Below are positions 50,401-60,951 of a stretch of DNA of 64,000 nt, piece by piece. The position numbers and the translations under genes were made by a program. Origin of the DNA: Blastomussa wellsi (lineage: Eukaryota > Cnidaria > Anthozoa > Scleractinia > Plerogyridae); assembly GCA_947652115.1 (NCBI GenBank), contig OX393568.1:16331525-16395524 (forward strand), given 5' to 3'. The first letter of the stretch is position 1, and each line of letters starts with the position of its first letter. The notes beneath the pieces are model-generated. The model ran no database searches. It saw only the letters and a program-made list of their open reading frames with translations, and had not been told where the DNA came from.

Positions 50401-51640
50401 AAGTTTGGGAGGCATGGAAAGTGAAATTTTTCACCGCCAAACTGGCTTAAAATGTTCGGAAAAGTAACACTATAAGTTACGGCGTCTGATGTCACGACAT
50501 ATTATTTCATGAAATTAATCCTTTTCATTTGATTTACCCTTTTACCCTTAATACAAACGTAACATATTTATCACTGTAATTTGTTTTAATTTTTCTTGTC
50601 TTATCTTTACTTTCGTGAAGCACTAGCGTTTCCTCTTGATGGAGTAGAGTCGTGCGCGGTAGAGGGTTTACTTGAGGTAAATTCTGTAACTCTTAAAACC
50701 ATCACATAAAAAAAACACTTATGAGCTTTTAATCGCATCGGTTTCGTGCAGTTTCTAAGCAAAATTACTTACGGTAAAATGCATTTCTTTCTTTACGCGT
50801 GGGAATCGACGACTGTTGCGTGAAATACAGCAACAAACGTCAATTTGCATGTCAATTGAAGCGGGATTTGAATGGCTTTATCGTCCTTTCGGTTTCAATT
50901 TAAAATGAATTGTTTCCGTCGATAAGCAAACCGGCATGTGCCACCGCAATCGTCTTTGTCAAATAATATTCAAAAAGGACCATTTCGTGTTTTCATGCAC
51001 AATTTGTTCGCCTTCTATCAGATTGTTATCTGATAGAAGTGTTCTTCAGTCATTTCGTCAGAGATGATCTGTATGAGAAAAGAGAGACTCCACTGCTTTT
51101 ATCGCTTTGACAGTTACATGTAAAGCTCAGACCAAAAGGATTTCATTGTCATCTCGCAAGTCAACCACGTGCCTACAAGTAAGAATAAATTAAATCCCTT
51201 TCTTCTTGTAAGACACATGTAGCTGCAATAACGTTGTCATAGAAAAAGAGAAATGAAAAAAATAATGGTAATTAATTAGGCGAACAAACTACATTCTCGT
51301 ATTGTAGTAATTCAAAGCAGTCATCGATACGGTATAATATACAACAGGGTTTGAACTTTTCCTTCTCATAGCATAATTCTGCATATGTAGCATATGGCTA
51401 TCACCGTGAATTATCGGAGCTATTTATAATGAGTAACTTAATTTCTTTTTTGCTTTTTTTTTTAATTTTCGACTTTTACATGACGATGTTATCACAATTA
51501 GGTGTTCATCTAGTTGCAATAACACTACCCTGTTATTAAGAAACGATGGATGCAAAAAGGAAAAAGAAATTAACTAATCGTAATTAATAGCTTCTATAAT
51601 TTACAGGGATGCTCATATTAAATGTACAGAATTATACCAT
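47495..51640. other. Intergenic, no gene seen
   Basis: No protein-like ORF. The only crisp structure is a 28-bp hairpin at 51012-51039 (CTTCTATCAGAT paired with ATCTGATAGAAG). ORFs at 47652-47879, 48084-48281, 49509-49745 and 49831-50043 have no family features. Confidence 0.4.
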
Positions 51641-51797
51641 GAGAAGTAATATATCAAACACAAGAGACAATGTTTCATCACATTTCCAAACACCGAGAAG
51701 GGAGTTGAAAATACGACGAAAGCGGAGTATTTTGACGAACATCGAAGAGTTTGAAAATGTGATGAAACACTGTCTCGAGTGTTTGATATTTCTTCTC
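51641..51797. repeat. Fold-back element 5, 157 bp
   Basis: GAGAAGTAATATATCAAACA on the left pairs with a right arm of TGTTTGATATTTCTTCTC character. Inner AGACAATGTTTCATCACATT pairs with AATGTGATGAAACACTGTCT. The 66-codon ORF spanning it is an artefact. Confidence 0.75.
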
Positions 51798-51961
51798 AAT
51801 CGAAACTAAAACTTTAGGAAAAACAAAGAAATAAAGTCGTAAAAAGCTATAATATCAGATTTCCAACCCATTGTCACATTTCTGATTTCCTTTGTTCTAA
51901 CTTGATGAATTAAAAGTTCAAAAACTGTCATTCTGCAGTTATTTGAGAATTATTACTTTTT

Positions 51962-52245
51962 TTTATATTATACATGAAAAAATTACTCGATTCTGATTGG
52001 CTGAGAACAGTGCAGTTCAAGTGTAACACCAGTGCAAAAAGTGCAACACCAGTGCAAATTACATATCGAAATTCTGGATTATGGTTGCAAATGTTTTAAA
52101 CGAATCGCTTTCAGTTCGTAGCATTATTAGCTGATCAGTCATCAGCCAATCGATAAATAAAGTGTCAAATTCGCATCAAATGCTCGCTCCCTGTCTCCAG
52201 AACTTCCTCCAGGCGAATTTTTTCATGTTTATATTATTAATAACG
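51962..52245. repeat. MITE, about 285 bp
   Basis: Terminal TATATTATACATGAAAAAAT is inverted at the right end as ATTTTTTCATGTTTATATTA. A CACCAGTGCAAA motif is repeated inside (about 52028 and 52048), next to TTCTGATTGGCTGAGA. Confidence 0.6.
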
Positions 52246-53754
52246 GCTCGTGCAATTTCAGCTTTTTGAAAAACTCACTCGTGCAAATTAATTCCAAGTT
52301 CACTGAACTCGAAACCGTATGATTACCTATACTAATTTGTATTTTTTTTTATGGCAATGTTACTGAAACTAGGTGTATATTTTTCTAACTGTGCAAACTA
52401 AAGTTCGTTGATTTGTTTTTGTTTATTTCTCAGAAATATAATGATATCAACAACTCGGAACTGACTACATTTATATTTATTCGTAATCTATAGATTTATA
52501 GCCAAGCCTATAAGCGGAGTTCCACATCAACATTTTTGCTGCTTCTTAATAATTTGTGAAAATGCTCTACATTGAAAATACTACCTGGCGTATGCCACAG
52601 CCAACTGCTCAAGAAAGATTCCATAGGAGCCGAAATAAATGATCGTCAACTCCAATTGCAGAAATTCCACTCAGCTCATTGTTGCTACTTTTTAGTAAGC
52701 GTTTGTCTAGACTTTTAGGTCTTTCACAGAATTACTGCGGAAACCATGTTCGCAAAAAAAGTGTTCATTTATTATAAGGTAGACAATTAAAAGTAAACAA
52801 ACAATATACGAACTCCAACGACCAACCTATGCTCTCACTTTAATAACAATGAAAGGTTGAGGCAGGAAGATTGCTGGTAAACAATTTATTTTTGGCCAGT
52901 GAGCGCCAGCTGAAGCAAAACCATTCTAATAAGAAAATTTACGGACTAATAATGGCATTTCAAAGTAACCAGAAACACGAACAAAACTATTAGTACGGGG
53001 TTCAACGATCTACGTCATCGTTTAGTCTAAATTTTTCAAAATTGTCATTTCCAATCCGTTTCAATCTTCTCCATCCTCGGCCATCCTTGTTCTTTTTTTG
53101 GTTTAGTATCACTCCTCTGGCGTCTTTCTTCCTCAGGAAACTAATATTTTTTAGGTTTCCTAAATTGGAAGGGTAATTTAGGTTGTCGAAGAAATAACTC
53201 AAAATATGGTGATGTAGCTCCTTTAAAGTGAGGTGATCACAGAGATACCAACCCTCTCACATTTGGCAGATGAAGGTTACACTATATACACAAGTCTACA
53301 GAAATAGTTCCTTGACAACGGAGGATTTGAGACATTGTTTTGAGCAATCTGCTGCATTTAGGCATTTGGCAGGCAACAACAGAATAGTTAGATTGTGCGG
53401 AATAAGTGTTTTACCAAAATTACACTGAAGATCAGCAATGAGGCGATTGCAACATAACATTTGGGTTAATACTAGACAATGCGAGGATGGTTCATGCAAC
53501 ATAGACAAGGGACTATCACATTCGAAGGATTTCAGTGCCCTACCATCATTTCCCCGTGTAAGCGAACTTATAAGTGGAATGGTCGTTTAGCTGGCAGTGA
53601 AAAGAATTAAGAACTGGTCTCAGATCGTATTTTTGTAAAAAATCTAGCCCATGTACTTCCAGAACACCATATTGCTCTAACCTCTAACTACCTGTCTGTG
53701 TGTAAGCATACAGGGTGTTATAACGTTTGTGTCGCTATTTCGTGCACAGCCCGG
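52246..53754. other. Intergenic, no gene seen
   Basis: ORFs at 53002-53202 and 53296-53508 (minus) show no recognisable domain. No repeat boundaries are clear. Confidence 0.4.
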
Positions 53755-54220
53755 TAAAAGAATGTGACGTCATCAAATTCTAAAATCCAAAACCAAAGAG
53801 CCACCAGACTTTTTATACTCATCAGGCATAAGAGGTGCTAAATTTATATCTGTGTACAACTTTTCAGCTCAACTACATCCTTCGTCTGGAAACCAACGCA
53901 TTTTGAATTTAAGAGTTATGGCGGTGCGTACAGTGACATAAAGTTACGATCACGTTTGTCGAAAAACACATACTTATCTCGCGAGTTTTAGCCATTTGAG
54001 AAGTTTTAAAAGCATTAGGAAAAGTGTTTATATAAATAATTGTTTTACGCCATTTCCGGCCGCCATATTGGGGTTCCACAGAGGTACACCAATATGGAGG
54101 ATCCATACTGGACTCTGTAAATTTGTGCGGAACATTTCGACGAATATCTGAAGTTTTGAATAACGCATACACCTGAAACTTGGAGAAGTGTATTCTTCAT
54201 TTTTCTTCTATAATATCACA
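53755..54220 (-). repeat. Dispersed repeat, copy B
   Basis: The inverted counterpart of 1395-1935. On the plus strand it passes through TGGAAACCAACGCATTTTGA, ACGATCACGTTTGTCGAAAA and TACACCAATATGGAGG in the order opposite to copy A. The 87-codon minus ORF aligns loosely with the 74-codon ORF of copy A, so both are repeat-derived. Confidence 0.6.
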
Positions 54221-54617
54221 GTTTCGTGACTCCGTCCAATTTTTATGCATATGCATATGCTCTATTGAACTAAACTACAGCAACCGAGCACAACTTTTCG
54301 GCTAATTGCCTTAACTTTTGGCGGGAACTGGGCTCGCGCGCCGCGTTATTTATAGCTATGGGAAGTGGTGTCATAACTTGACTTTTGATTGGTTGGATTG
54401 GGCCGCTGGTCAGTGTTCGCTGCACTGTAGTCGAAAAGAGGTTCAAAATGTCTAAATGGAGTCCTGTTCCATCATAAGCGTCTTCTAAAAGTGATAATTT
54501 CGTCATTATTAACACGATTCAGTCACCTCACTGGGCACGTTTTATAATTCAAGCTAAATAGGAAAATTGAAATTATAATCATTTCATCGGGCATTGCGGC
54601 GTATTTTTGCGGCTTAT

Positions 54618-54739
54618 CCTCGGTGTAAAAACCTGTGAAACTCATCAGTGACGTAAAACAAAGAACCTCGAAACAATATAGAACAGAAAAACAATAGATC
54701 AAAAACAGAGAAAAAAAGTCACAGGTTTTTACACCGAGG
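54618..54739. repeat. Perfect 21-bp inverted repeat pair
   Basis: CTCGGTGTAAAAACCTGTGA (with one further leading C) at 54618-54638 is matched exactly in inverse at 54719-54739, spacing 80 bp. This could be a 122-bp MITE with perfect ends or a hairpin. It lies about 0.8 kb from the virus-like block. Flanking ORFs (54270-54515, 54523-54798, 54864-55115) have no recognised domains. Confidence 0.7.
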
Positions 54740-55560
54740 TAAACCCTATTTTTCTGGCTAAAATGGAGAATTGCCAGCCAATCAGAATTGAAAACCATCG
54801 TTTTGACTCATTGAGGATTTTCCATCTGCTGCTCTTGAGCTCTATAAGGACAAAACGGCTTAAATGCATAACGACCAAGCAAATTCACACTCCTCTCAGC
54901 TAAATGAAGTGGAATTTATTGACGGAAACTCGAAGAAGAACCCAGGCAGCCGAACTGAAGTGAACGTTTTCATCGAGCGAAACTCGTTCAATGCCAAACT
55001 GCCAGTTCAGACTGCTGCACAATTCATTTTAACAACGCTAAATGGCTCTTTCTTTGCTGTCTATAGAATTCTTTATGTTTCATTTGAAGAAAACTTAGAG
55101 CAAATTTTGTTCTAAGCGTTAAACATGATTGAATTTTGAGGTTTTCTGGCAAGGTTCGTAAGTATCTTTTGCCTGATTTTCGATCAAAAAAAATAAACGC
55201 CGACTGACTGCCGGCAGTGTTCAAGATATCGCCTACCGTCTTTGATTGCTGTTCTCAATGCCCTCTGAAATGATTATAATATCGCTGTAGTCGTTAATTA
55301 TATCAGGAGTCCATGTAGAACCCAATGCGAAAATACGCCAGGCAAGTGAACGCACCTCTTTTTTCCCTTTAAAGGGGCACTGTCAGGAAAATCAAGTCAA
55401 AAACGGAAGATCTTAAAGACGTCTTAACACCAATGGAAAACTAAAAATAGTTAAATATCACTATGCCAGTGTACCCAAGCTATGAGAGGAGTGATATCAT
55501 TTGGAAACTATCAGCAACTTTAGATGTCAACTTGAAAAATTCAGGCTGACTTTTTGAAGT

Positions 55561-56662
55561 TTAACTCTCGTGGTTTGGAAGAATAGCTGAGGACTTGTTA
55601 TGGTTTCCCCTTCCTGTACCTATCATGTTACTTGATATCTTCATCTTGATGTTCTGGGCACGCTTTTTCGTAAGTGCGAAGGAGGCTCTTATGCTGGTCA
55701 TCTTCTGTGTCAGCACCCAAACGCTGGTGCCGATATGTCCAAAAGAAAAGGCAAGATTTACCAGCGGGCCTGTGTGCCCTTTCACATCTTTCGAGGCTGC
55801 ACAGTCATCGAGGATTATGAGCGTGTTGGTGCCCTCGAAAAATAAGCTCAAGAGCTTCAACCAAATTTCCACCTAGTGTTGCACGCATATTATAACAAAA
55901 ATTCGTGGATCATCTTCACCAATTCGGTGGTAGGTTCTGTTGTGCGCGAATGTCGGGCAGATGAGCACGATGTAGTCGAACTGCTCATCCAAATTGGACT
56001 TTATAACAGGCTTCGTAGTCTTTCTTCACGTCTTCATCACCAAGGCTTCAACACTACTACGCTTCTCAAATCGTTTAATAAATTCTTCAAGCGCCACGGT
56101 GAAATCATTCGCGTTAAATATGACATTACACTTCGGGAATTGAGATCAGCGGTTTGTGATTGAGAACCAACAACGAATCCTTTGCTTGTTTGTAATTGTT
56201 ACTTCGTCTTTGTAACTCTAGTTCATTTAAACGCGCTGCTTCCGGGTCCTACGCGCGCTCGCGTATTTTCGTATGTGGTGCGCGTGTTTGGTTTATTTAG
56301 TTGACGTGTATGCTTAGTTCGCAATTTAACGGTTCAATTTATTTTTCGATGTTTTCCTAATTACTTTTTCTTGTCAGTAACTGTGCTCACATCGTGGGTG
56401 GCTCCACCTGAAATGCTCTGCAATTGGTATAGGATTTAATGTTGCCGAAACCAATTGTGGAATTACAAGCATTTTAGGCATCCTACTGATGAACGGTTAT
56501 GGCAATTAGATATTTATTACAGGAGCCAACATTGAGATTGTGGTCTGTCGCCTTTGAATTGCCACGAAAAGGGCCATAGATCTGGTCCACCACAAACCTT
56601 GATTTGCCTGAATTCGTCGGACCAACAATGAGAGCGTTGAACGGGATGTTGCTCGGGTTCAT
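55561..56662 (-). pseudogene. A32-like (FtsK/HerA) genome-packaging ATPase, broken
   Basis: This family pumps viral DNA into preformed capsids. The start ATG is at 56660-56662. A Walker A loop GPTNSGKS follows about ten residues in, and the frame stops at 56483. About 500 bp later the reading resumes on the same strand (about 55990-55876) with VLICPTFAHNRTYHRIGEDD, meets an in-frame stop near 55877, and continues to LIILDD (Walker B) and SVWVLTQKMTSI. The C-terminal part is lost to decay. The middle is occupied by unrelated sequence, including part of a plus-strand ORF (55876-56163), so there has been an insertion or rearrangement. Motif order and spacing make the family call firm. Confidence 0.78.
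55990..56480 (+). other. Foreign segment inside the ATPase pseudogene
   Basis: Between the two ATPase fragments the minus strand no longer reads as ATPase. The plus strand reads LHHQGFNTTTLLKSFNKFF and KRHGEIIRVKYDITLRELR up to a stop at 56163, a regular helical pattern that resembles a conserved C-terminal segment rather than noise. I do not know the family. It is likely another mobile or viral gene fragment inserted here. Confidence 0.35.
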
Positions 56663-56669
56663 TTCTATA

Positions 56670-57637
56670 TCAGTATTGTACAGATTCTAATTGCTGCCCC
56701 AATATGTTCATCTGCGAGTCACTGATAACAAAGACGTGGCAGTTCACATTGCCTGATCCACTGGCGTTCCACTCGAGCTCAAGCTGGACCCCGTCTTTGG
56801 TGTTCACGAGGCGCGTGCCACTGCCGTGCATCGACTGATCTGCCATTGAGCGCAAATCGATAAAAAGCCCGAACTTGTCATCGGTGTAGAACTTCGTCAG
56901 ATTCATGTGCGGCGTTTTTCTCTTGACAAAGAAGCGGCTGGCTTCCTCCCAAATGTCCTTGCCTTCGATGCCGTTGTTGTACAGCATGTTGGGTGAGCCG
57001 TTCACCGTAACGCTGACTTTCGTCAGGCCAGGGTTGAGGTACTTTTCTGAATCCCTGGTGCCAGCGACATATGGCTCAACAAAGAGGAGAAGGATGCCTT
57101 TAAGGGACCTTCTCTGGGGGTTGACTCTGAGGTTAATCCTTGTTTCCGTGCCTTTTGCGAATGTGACAACCTCAGCCCGCACATGATCGTACATGAATTC
57201 CTTGCCAGCGGAATAAACACTGTGCGCGTCGTCCGCCAGAGTCTTGCTTCTGATCATTTCGTGCTCGAGCTGAATGTTAGTCAGCGTGTATTTCAGTTTT
57301 GTTGGGTCAGAGCCTTTGACAACCTGTGAAGCCGGCGCAAGTGTCAACTCAAACACGAGGTCGTTGTAAAGAGCTTGGGGGTAAAAAACTTCGTGGTCGG
57401 TCAGAATCTGGTGGTCCAGTCTGATTCGGTATTTCGTTCCGAAATCATTGTTCAGCGCTTTTTCCGTGGCAATACCCGTGGTTTTCTTATCCCCAGCGTT
57501 TGAGCGGATCTTGCAAAGGTCCTCACTCTGAATGCCGTCCAGCAGCATGTTGTCCCGCTCCTCCTGCTAGAGGAAAAGGTCCTCCCAGATCTTGAAGATG
57601 TCATACCCCACCGTGTCGTGGATTATGGTGCCCTATT
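56670..57637 (-). pseudogene. Capsid-type protein (probable double jelly-roll major capsid), N-terminus lost
   Basis: The 292-codon ORF (57548-56670) is the longest intact reading in the block after the GPCR. It is rich in beta-strand-like segments and contains LKYTLTNIQLEHEMIRS, a pattern like one I associate with capsid proteins of Polinton-type elements. It ends eight bases before the ATPase start, an operon-like junction. In-frame stops occur just upstream (about 57570 and 57637), and the reading between them (HDTVGYDIFKIWEDLF) still looks coding, so the true start is lost. Total length is below the 450-650 residues usual for such capsids. A penton-type or other structural role is possible. 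Confidence 0.6.
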
Positions 57638-57829
57638 AAATGCAAACAATGCAGCACGAACAGAGCGGGATGCCTGACACTTCTTACACCGAGGAAACTC
57701 CTTTGGTGGGCAGCAGTGCGCAATCAATGAGAGAAAAAAGCGTGGAATAGTCTCAAGGGAATATTTCCAGAAAGCTCGGCGACAAATCTTGACGTCTCTT
57801 ACAGCCTAAAGGGCAATTTACAGGTAAAA
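57638..57829. other. Spacer between divergent capsid and coiled-coil genes
   Basis: About 190 bp without conserved coding. It separates the decayed 5' end of the minus-strand capsid gene from the start of the plus-strand coiled-coil gene, so a bidirectional promoter is possible, but no motif stands out. Confidence 0.35.
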
Positions 57830-58878
57830 ATGACTGGAGCCGGCAAACAAATATATGCCCTTTTCACCAAAGAAAGGTCAACAGGAAAAGAAAGGCTAAA
57901 TCCAAATCGTACAAAAGAAATCAAAGACCAACTTGGGCCGATGGCACAAGAAATCATCGTTCAAGACAATGAGAGCATAAGAGAACAATGTCAGAGATTG
58001 AGAGAGACCGAACAACAATTAAGAGATGCTGAAAAAATTGCTACAGAAAAGTAAAAAGCTACTCAAGAGGTTCGAAATCTGAGAAACAGAATTGAGCAAA
58101 CTCAGACAAGGATTGATTGGTTACAAGATGAACATGGTTCGAATGTTGAAAGTGAGGCAGAACTGCGGAGACAGCAGCAACTGATAAAAAATCTTAAAAC
58201 AGATTTTGAAAATGCAAGAAAAGAGGTTGCAGCCCTTGAAAAACAAGCAAAAAGTAAAGCCAAAGAACAAAAGCGGATCGACCAACTCAGGGCAAGCCTC
58301 GCGGCCAAAGAGAGCGAAAGAAACACCATGGAAAAAAGGCTCAACGAAACAAGAACGTTGGATGAACTGCGTGAGCAAGAATCCACCTTCAACGACAAAA
58401 TGAGGAAGATCAGAAAATTATCAACGATGAGAACGCCTCACCCTCTGACAAAGAAGCCGCGGAAGGGAGAGTTGCGGAAAGAACCGAGGAGCTCGCGCGT
58501 TTGCAAACGCAGATTGAGGAAAGAGAAAGAGCGCTTCCACTTCGTGAGAGGGTCAAAGAGATCTTCAAAAAATATGGCGTGACAGTTACAGCCATCTTTC
58601 TTGCTGCTGGTGCCACGATTAGTGCTGTTATTGGCGCCATTACCAACTCTTTGAAGGCCACCGGCAAAGCGTTGGGAAAAGGACTGAAAGATATTGGCTC
58701 AAAGGTTACAACTGCTCTGTCAGGTCTCATTGGCTCGATTGTAAGTTTCCTCTTCAAAGCCGCTGGTCAGGCCATCGGTTTTCTCGCTGAGCACACCTGG
58801 CTGCTGATTTTGGCTGTTGTGAGCTTTCTGGTCGAGACCTATGCTGCTTTTTTGTGCTTTTGTTTACCCCGTCGTTGA
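57830..58878 (+). pseudogene. Coiled-coil protein with C-terminal hydrophobic helices, function unknown
   Basis: About 349 codons if the breaks are ignored. The first two thirds are Glu/Lys/Arg/Gln-rich heptad sequence (RLRETEQQLRDAEKIATEK; RQQQLIKNLKTDFENARKEV), a long coiled coil. It ends with LPLRERVKEIFKKYGVTVTA, then Gly/Ala-rich segments (FLAAGATISAVIGAITNSL; GLIGSIVSFLFKAAGQAIGF) and a final hydrophobic helix (WLLILAVVSFLVE). There is a stop at 58052-58054 and a frameshift at about 58410-58440; the 84-codon and 125-codon ORFs overlap across it. It converges on the minus-strand structural gene. I know this only as a recurrent uncharacterised cnidarian protein. A spike, membrane-active or lysis role is speculation. 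Confidence 0.65.
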
Positions 58879-60236
58879 CCCCCAGCTTCATACCTGGCGT
58901 CGCTTGTTTGAACTGGTTGTTGTAGCCAACCGTGCTCTCTGTGTTAATTACCATCCGCGCGGACATCAGCCAGTCCCCCGGGCACACAGCAAGGTTGAGC
59001 CTCACCTTTGCCTCGTCTACGGCAAGTTGGTATCTTTGAACTGACTTGGCCAGATCCGTGTTCCTTATCGCGTCTTCCACCAAGACAAGGAACTCACTAT
59101 GCGCCTCCTTTACGCGCGCCCCATTGCCCAGCATGCTGCTTCTCACGTTAACTTGCGCGCCAAGGACACAGTAAACGAACGCCTCTATCGACTGTTTTAT
59201 TCGCGACAAACCCGCCTGGGTCAAACCTGCCGAGGTTTTGGGCGCGAACCAATTGAAGTGCTCTTCCGCGGCGTCGTTTCTTATGAAGCATACTTAAATT
59301 CCCTTTTCTGACGCCTTAGGGTCCTCGTCGTCGAATGTTGGTTTTGCCGATGGATAGGGCACGTCCAGTATGAAAGGGTCGTGGCAATAAATGTAAACGC
59401 TTCTCAGGCCGTGGTTTGCGCTGTACGTGAAGCGGAAATCAGTTGACGGGTCAACACCGAGCTCTGCGCACAATCTTTTGTAAGAAGCTACGTCGTAATG
59501 GTTGTTAATCTGACTGAATGTTGGGTCGCCCGGCAATGCGCTGAAGCTTTGGATGCCTCCGAGCTGATACAAGATGCGCCGGACCGTGAAGTGCATGTGG
59601 AAGATCTAAAAAGCCCGCACCACACTGCAAAGTTCAGCTGCTGTGCCCAGAAAGATAGATTATGCCCCGCAAGCCATTTTTTGCGGGCTTTGACGTTTCG
59701 AACTTTATCTGTTCCTTTTGAAATATCTCTCTGAACTTTGTTGTAAAATACTGGTCAAAATAAATATTTATTGAGTTGTTGAATATTTTCTTCAAACTTG
59801 GTGCAGCGTCTTGAAATTCAACTGCTGGAACCGGCAGTGAACTTTTTACTGCACTGGGCGATAACTGGTAAGGGAAGCCACCAACGTCATTCAAGCCCAG
59901 CGCGCTTTTCATGTCTGTACTCTAATATTTGCAGTCTGAACCGAACACGCTTTGCAGACTGCCTTCACCCTCTTTGTAAAATATTCCAGCTGTTGCTGTG
60001 TGGTCCAACGCAAAAGTTGTCTGTGCCACAAATTTGCTTTTGTTGGCCCTCGGAAACCTTCCAGAAAAAGCTGCCCACGCCTTGTCTTGTGCAGCCTTCG
60101 CGTTCGCCTCGGGGTTTTGAATCCATTTTGTGAGCTTGGCAGACTCCTTACCTTCGATTTCATTTTGCGCTCTTTTTTCGAGATAGTCAAACGCAACAGA
60201 ATCTGATTGTGTACGTGCGGTTTTGAAAATGTTCAT
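58860..60236 (-). pseudogene. Probable second structural protein (minor capsid/penton-like), heavily broken
   Basis: The start ATG at 60234-60236 opens a helical N-terminus (MNIFKTARTQSDSVAFDYLE). An in-frame TAG follows at about 59917-59919, after which reading continues directly with MKSALGLNDVGGFPYQLS to about 59634. A frameshift and a stop near 59610 follow, then GGIQSFSALPGDPTFSQINN. A stop at about 59294 interrupts before LTQAGLSRIKQSIEAFVYC and INTESTVGYNNQFKQATPGM. Because the same direction and pattern resume after each break, I treat the four ORFs as one decayed gene of about 450 codons. Role as a minor capsid protein is inferred from position next to the capsid gene. The last codons overlap the convergent coiled-coil gene. 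Confidence 0.6.
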
Positions 60237-60276
60237 CTTTTATTACTCCCCATTATTATTTTTTAATTACAACAAA
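60237..60276. promoter_or_regulatory. Divergent promoter interval in the virus-like block
   Basis: Only about 40 bp separate the minus-strand start at 60236 and the plus-strand ATG at 60277. The gap is AT-rich (TTTTATTACTCC, TTATTATTTTTTAATTAC). Such tight divergence suggests a shared regulatory segment, as in compact viral genomes. No specific motif is confirmed. Confidence 0.35.
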
Positions 60277-60935
60277 ATGGTTGTGCTTACTATTGTAACA
60301 ACAGAAAACGGTCATACTGTTTACGTTGATAAGCCAATTCTGAAACCGAGTTATATCCGGCTGTTAAGTTGTTCGCTTTATAACTCGTGGCACAACTTAA
60401 GAGAAACGGGGAAAGTGTTTTATGAAAAGAAAGGGCAGAATAAACAAGACGAAAATCTTTTGCTACCTGGCAACTATGATCTCGAAAGTATCCAAAACTT
60501 TTTCAACGAAGGTTTCAGTGAAAAAATATTTTCTGCAACGAGGGGTACATTCCGGAGAACAGTAATCATTGCCCCAAAGCACAGAATTTGGTTTGAGTGA
60601 CAGTTTGAAATTTTTTCTTCATAAAGCAATAATCTTGCTTACTTGCAATTTTTCTCGATGGTGTAAAAACAGAGAACTTTTATTTTATCCACTGTGATTT
60701 AGTGGACAGAGAGCAGAACCTTTTCAACGGCAAGCACTCAAGTGTTCTTGCGAGCTTTGACATTAAAGGAAAGCCTTATGAAAAAGTTTTATATCAGGGC
60801 GGGGAGCAACATGTTCTGAGGGTCACAAATGCGAGCAAAGAAGTGTCAAGTTTGAACATCTCGGTAAAAAATGAACATGGCGAACTGTTTGACTTTCACG
60901 GGTACCCGATTCATTTTAATTTAGAACTAAATTGA
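60277..60935 (+). pseudogene. Small conserved gene of the virus-like block, unknown function, broken
   Basis: ATG at 60277 (an upstream in-frame ATG at 60223 would add 18 hydrophobic residues and seems less likely). The product begins MVVLTIVTTENGHTVYVDKP and continues with LSCSLYNSWHNLRETGKVFY, ending at a stop at 60598. The frame then decays for about 100 bp and resumes at 60702 with DREQNLFNGKHSSVLASFDI up to 60935. Strand-rich with few charges, consistent with a beta-sandwich structural protein. Adjacent genes suggest a virion role, but I do not know the family's function. Confidence 0.55.
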
Positions 60936-60951
60936 AATGTTATAATATACC

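Noticed and set aside
55595..55876. 93-codon plus ORF with hydrophobic start
   Set aside because: Antisense shadow of the ATPase Walker B region.
58410..58757. 115-codon minus ORF with hydrophobic composition
   Set aside because: Antisense shadow of the coiled-coil gene; the plus strand carries the protein-like pattern.
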